A stretch of 7,008 nt of DNA from Chloroflexi bacterium TMED70 (GTDB taxonomy: Bacteria > Chloroflexota > Dehalococcoidia > Lucifugimonadales > Lucifugimonadaceae): NCBI GenBank assembly GCA_002171675.1, contig NHDX01000018.1:23658-30665 (forward strand). The letters run 5' to 3'. Position numbers and translations under genes: made by a program. Of this stretch, positions 5,919 to 7,008 are shown one piece after another (position 1 is the stretch's first letter; each line of letters starts with the position of its first letter). The notes beneath the pieces are model-generated. The model saw only the letters and a program-made list of their open reading frames with translations, was not told the DNA's origin and searched no databases.

Positions 5919-6200
5919 TTGGAATTAGTATCGCTTATCATAATATTTGTTTTAGCACTTTTTATAGGGTACGAAATAATTACTAAAGTTCCTCCCACTT
6001 TGCATACTCCCTTAATGTCAGGCTCTAATGCAATTTCAGGAGTTGTGATAGTTGGAGCTATAATCATCGCTTCAAACACTCACAGTATGTTGGCCACTGT
6101 CTTTTCAGTAATAGGTATTGTATTGGCAACAATAAATGTAGTTGGAGGATTTTTAGTTACTGATAGAATGCTTGCAATGTTTAAGAAGAGTAAGAAATAA
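5919..6200 (+). CDS. pntAB: NAD(P) transhydrogenase subunit alpha part 2 (membrane domain, TTG start)
   Basis: This 93-residue integral membrane subunit forms, with PntB, the proton channel (domain II) of transhydrogenase. Three hydrophobic segments are visible, at about 2-22, 38-54 and 58-81. The conserved loop ITKVPPTLHTPLMSGSNAI (21-39) and the ATINVVGGFLVTDRMLAMF block (70-88) are hallmarks of the family. It ends in a Lys/Ser-rich tail, KKSKK. Length is typical (about 90-105). The start is TTG, one base after the pntAA stop, backed by AGAGGA at 5 nt. A later ATG (residue 33) would delete helix 1 and half the conserved loop. It corresponds to the membrane part of the fused PntA of E. coli, here a separate gene as in Rhodospirillum and many other bacteria. 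It is followed after 11 nt by pntB. Confidence 0.96.
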   Translation: MELVSLIIIFVLALFIGYEIITKVPPTLHTPLMSGSNAISGVVIVGAIIIASNTHSMLATVFSVIGIVLATINVVGGFLVTDRMLAMFKKSKK

Positions 6201-6201
6201 T

Positions 6202-6206
6202 GGAGA
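6202..6206 (+). promoter_or_regulatory. Shine-Dalgarno GGAGA that decides the pntB TTG start
   Basis: GGAGA directly after the pntAB stop lies 5 nt before TTG at 6212. A TAA in the pntB frame at 6209-6211 immediately precedes this TTG, so no earlier start is possible. The first in-frame ATG is codon 44, too late for an intact first helix. Confidence 0.75.
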
Positions 6207-6211
6207 TTTAA

Positions 6212-7008
6212 TTGATAGATATATCATCAAACATTGAAAATATACTTTACCTTTTATCCGCTGCTCTTTTCATACTTGGAATCAAGAGGCTCGCCTCCCC
6301 TGCCACAGCAAGAAATGGGAATAGACTTTCTTCAATAGCCATGTTAATTGCTATTGTAGTGACCGTTTTAAAATATACTGACACAAATTTTGAATGGATA
6401 ATATTAGGTCTAATAATTGGATCAACTATTGGAGTTACTTTATCTAGATACGTCCAAATGACTGCAATGCCTCAACTTGTTGCTGTATTCAACGCTTTTG
6501 GTGGAGCAGCTAGTGCAATTGTTGCAATGTATGAACTAATTTATGGAGCTGGACCAAACTCCGCTATATTCACTATAGCTTCTGTAGCATTTGCATCTGT
6601 AATCGGTTCTGTTACGTTAACTGGATCATTTATAGCATTTGGTAAGCTGCAAGAATTGATTACTACTAGACCTTTACTTTTTCCTCTAAGAAACGTCATA
6701 AATATAATTTTATTTGTATCAATTTTGGTATTTTCTATTCTTTTATGTATTCCAGAAACATATGATGTTAATTATTTATACATAATAGCAGGACTTTCGC
6801 TTATATTTGGAATATTAATTGTTATACCAATTGGTGGAGCTGATATGCCAGTAGTTGTGGCTCTATTAAATTCATATTCAGGAATTGCTGGTGCAGGTGC
6901 AGGATTTGTTTTAGGCAATCCTGTATTAATTATTTCAGGATCATTAGTTGGGGCATCTGGATTGATATTAACTAGGATAATGACCAAAGCAATGAATAGA
7001 TCACTATT
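6212..7008 (+). CDS. pntB: NAD(P) transhydrogenase subunit beta, N-terminal 265 codons (3' end outside window)
   Basis: The frame opens at TTG 6212 and runs off the window with 265 codons visible of an expected 460 or so. PntB supplies most of the proton channel (domain II) and the NADP(H)-binding domain III, the latter lying beyond the window. Visible hydrophobic helices lie at about 8-24, 40-54, 61-76, 86-108, 117-143, 162-180, 187-207 and 229-254. Diagnostic motifs are QMTAMPQLVAVFNAFGGAAS (82-101), TGSFIAFGKLQ (137-147), the GGADMPVVVALLNSYSG block (208-224) with Asp211 at the essential Asp213 position of E. coli PntB, and GSLVGASGLILTRIMTKAMN (243-262). The position of the E. coli proton-channel His91 appears to be Asn94, within VFNAFGG, a variant I recall from other bacterial PntB proteins. 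The TTG start is supported by GGAGA and by an in-frame stop immediately upstream. It is the third gene of the pnt operon. Confidence 0.96.
   Translation, partial: MIDISSNIENILYLLSAALFILGIKRLASPATARNGNRLSSIAMLIAIVVTVLKYTDTNFEWIILGLIIGSTIGVTLSRYVQMTAMPQLVAVFNAFGGAASAIVAMYELIYGAGPNSAIFTIASVAFASVIGSVTLTGSFIAFGKLQELITTRPLLFPLRNVINIILFVSILVFSILLCIPETYDVNYLYIIAGLSLIFGILIVIPIGGADMPVVVALLNSYSGIAGAGAGFVLGNPVLIISGSLVGASGLILTRIMTKAMNRSL

Noticed and set aside
5846..6079. - strand open frame of 77 codons
   Set aside because: It is antisense across the pntAA/pntAB junction, both of which are confidently identified.
6772..6987. - strand open frame of 71 codons
   Set aside because: It is antisense to the highly conserved GGADMPVVV/NSYSG region of pntB.

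Overview
The window is AT-rich (about 30% GC by eye), gene-dense bacterial DNA from a compact genome. It holds eight genes on the + strand and one on the - strand, with only one gap longer than a few bases. Small intergenic distances, overlapping genes, TTG starts and uniformly AT-biased codons fit a streamlined, free-living (possibly marine) bacterium. The taxon is not proven by sequence. The transaldolase and glucose-6-phosphate isomerase are of the type found fused as bifunctional Tal-Pgi proteins, and the transhydrogenase is the three-subunit type. Together these would suit a low-GC Chloroflexota (SAR202-like) or a similar lineage, but this is inference.

Region 1 (1-4364, + strand) is a sugar-phosphate operon: the 3' end of transketolase, ribose-5-phosphate isomerase B, transaldolase, glucose-6-phosphate isomerase, a 286-residue protein that may be a divergent aldolase-like TIM barrel, and a 69-residue acidic protein of unknown function. 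Junctions are 5 nt, an 8-nt overlap, 0 nt, a 4-nt ATGA overlap and 3 nt, so co-transcription and translational coupling are very likely. The four recognised enzymes make up the non-oxidative pentose phosphate pathway and its link to fructose-6-phosphate and glucose-6-phosphate. The tal and pgi genes lie in the same reading frame, separated by a single TAG codon.

Region 2 (4365-4807) has a - strand gene for a 106-residue protein that looks like a small alpha/beta-barrel (ferredoxin-like) domain. Its stop codon directly abuts the stop codon of the 69-residue gene. It is followed by a 122-bp divergent intergenic region containing a perfect 22-bp A/T palindrome.

Region 3 (4808-7008, + strand) is the proton-translocating NAD(P) transhydrogenase operon, with pntAA (NAD-binding domain I), pntAB (three membrane helices, TTG start) and the first 265 codons of pntB (TTG start, runs off the window). 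It makes NADPH from NADH using the proton gradient, which complements the neighbouring carbon-flux genes.

I see no RNA gene, mobile element, CRISPR array or phage or defence module, and no clearly new biological system. The items most worth checking are the in-frame tal-TAG-pgi junction and the unassigned genes at 3291-4151, 4155-4364 and 4365-4685.
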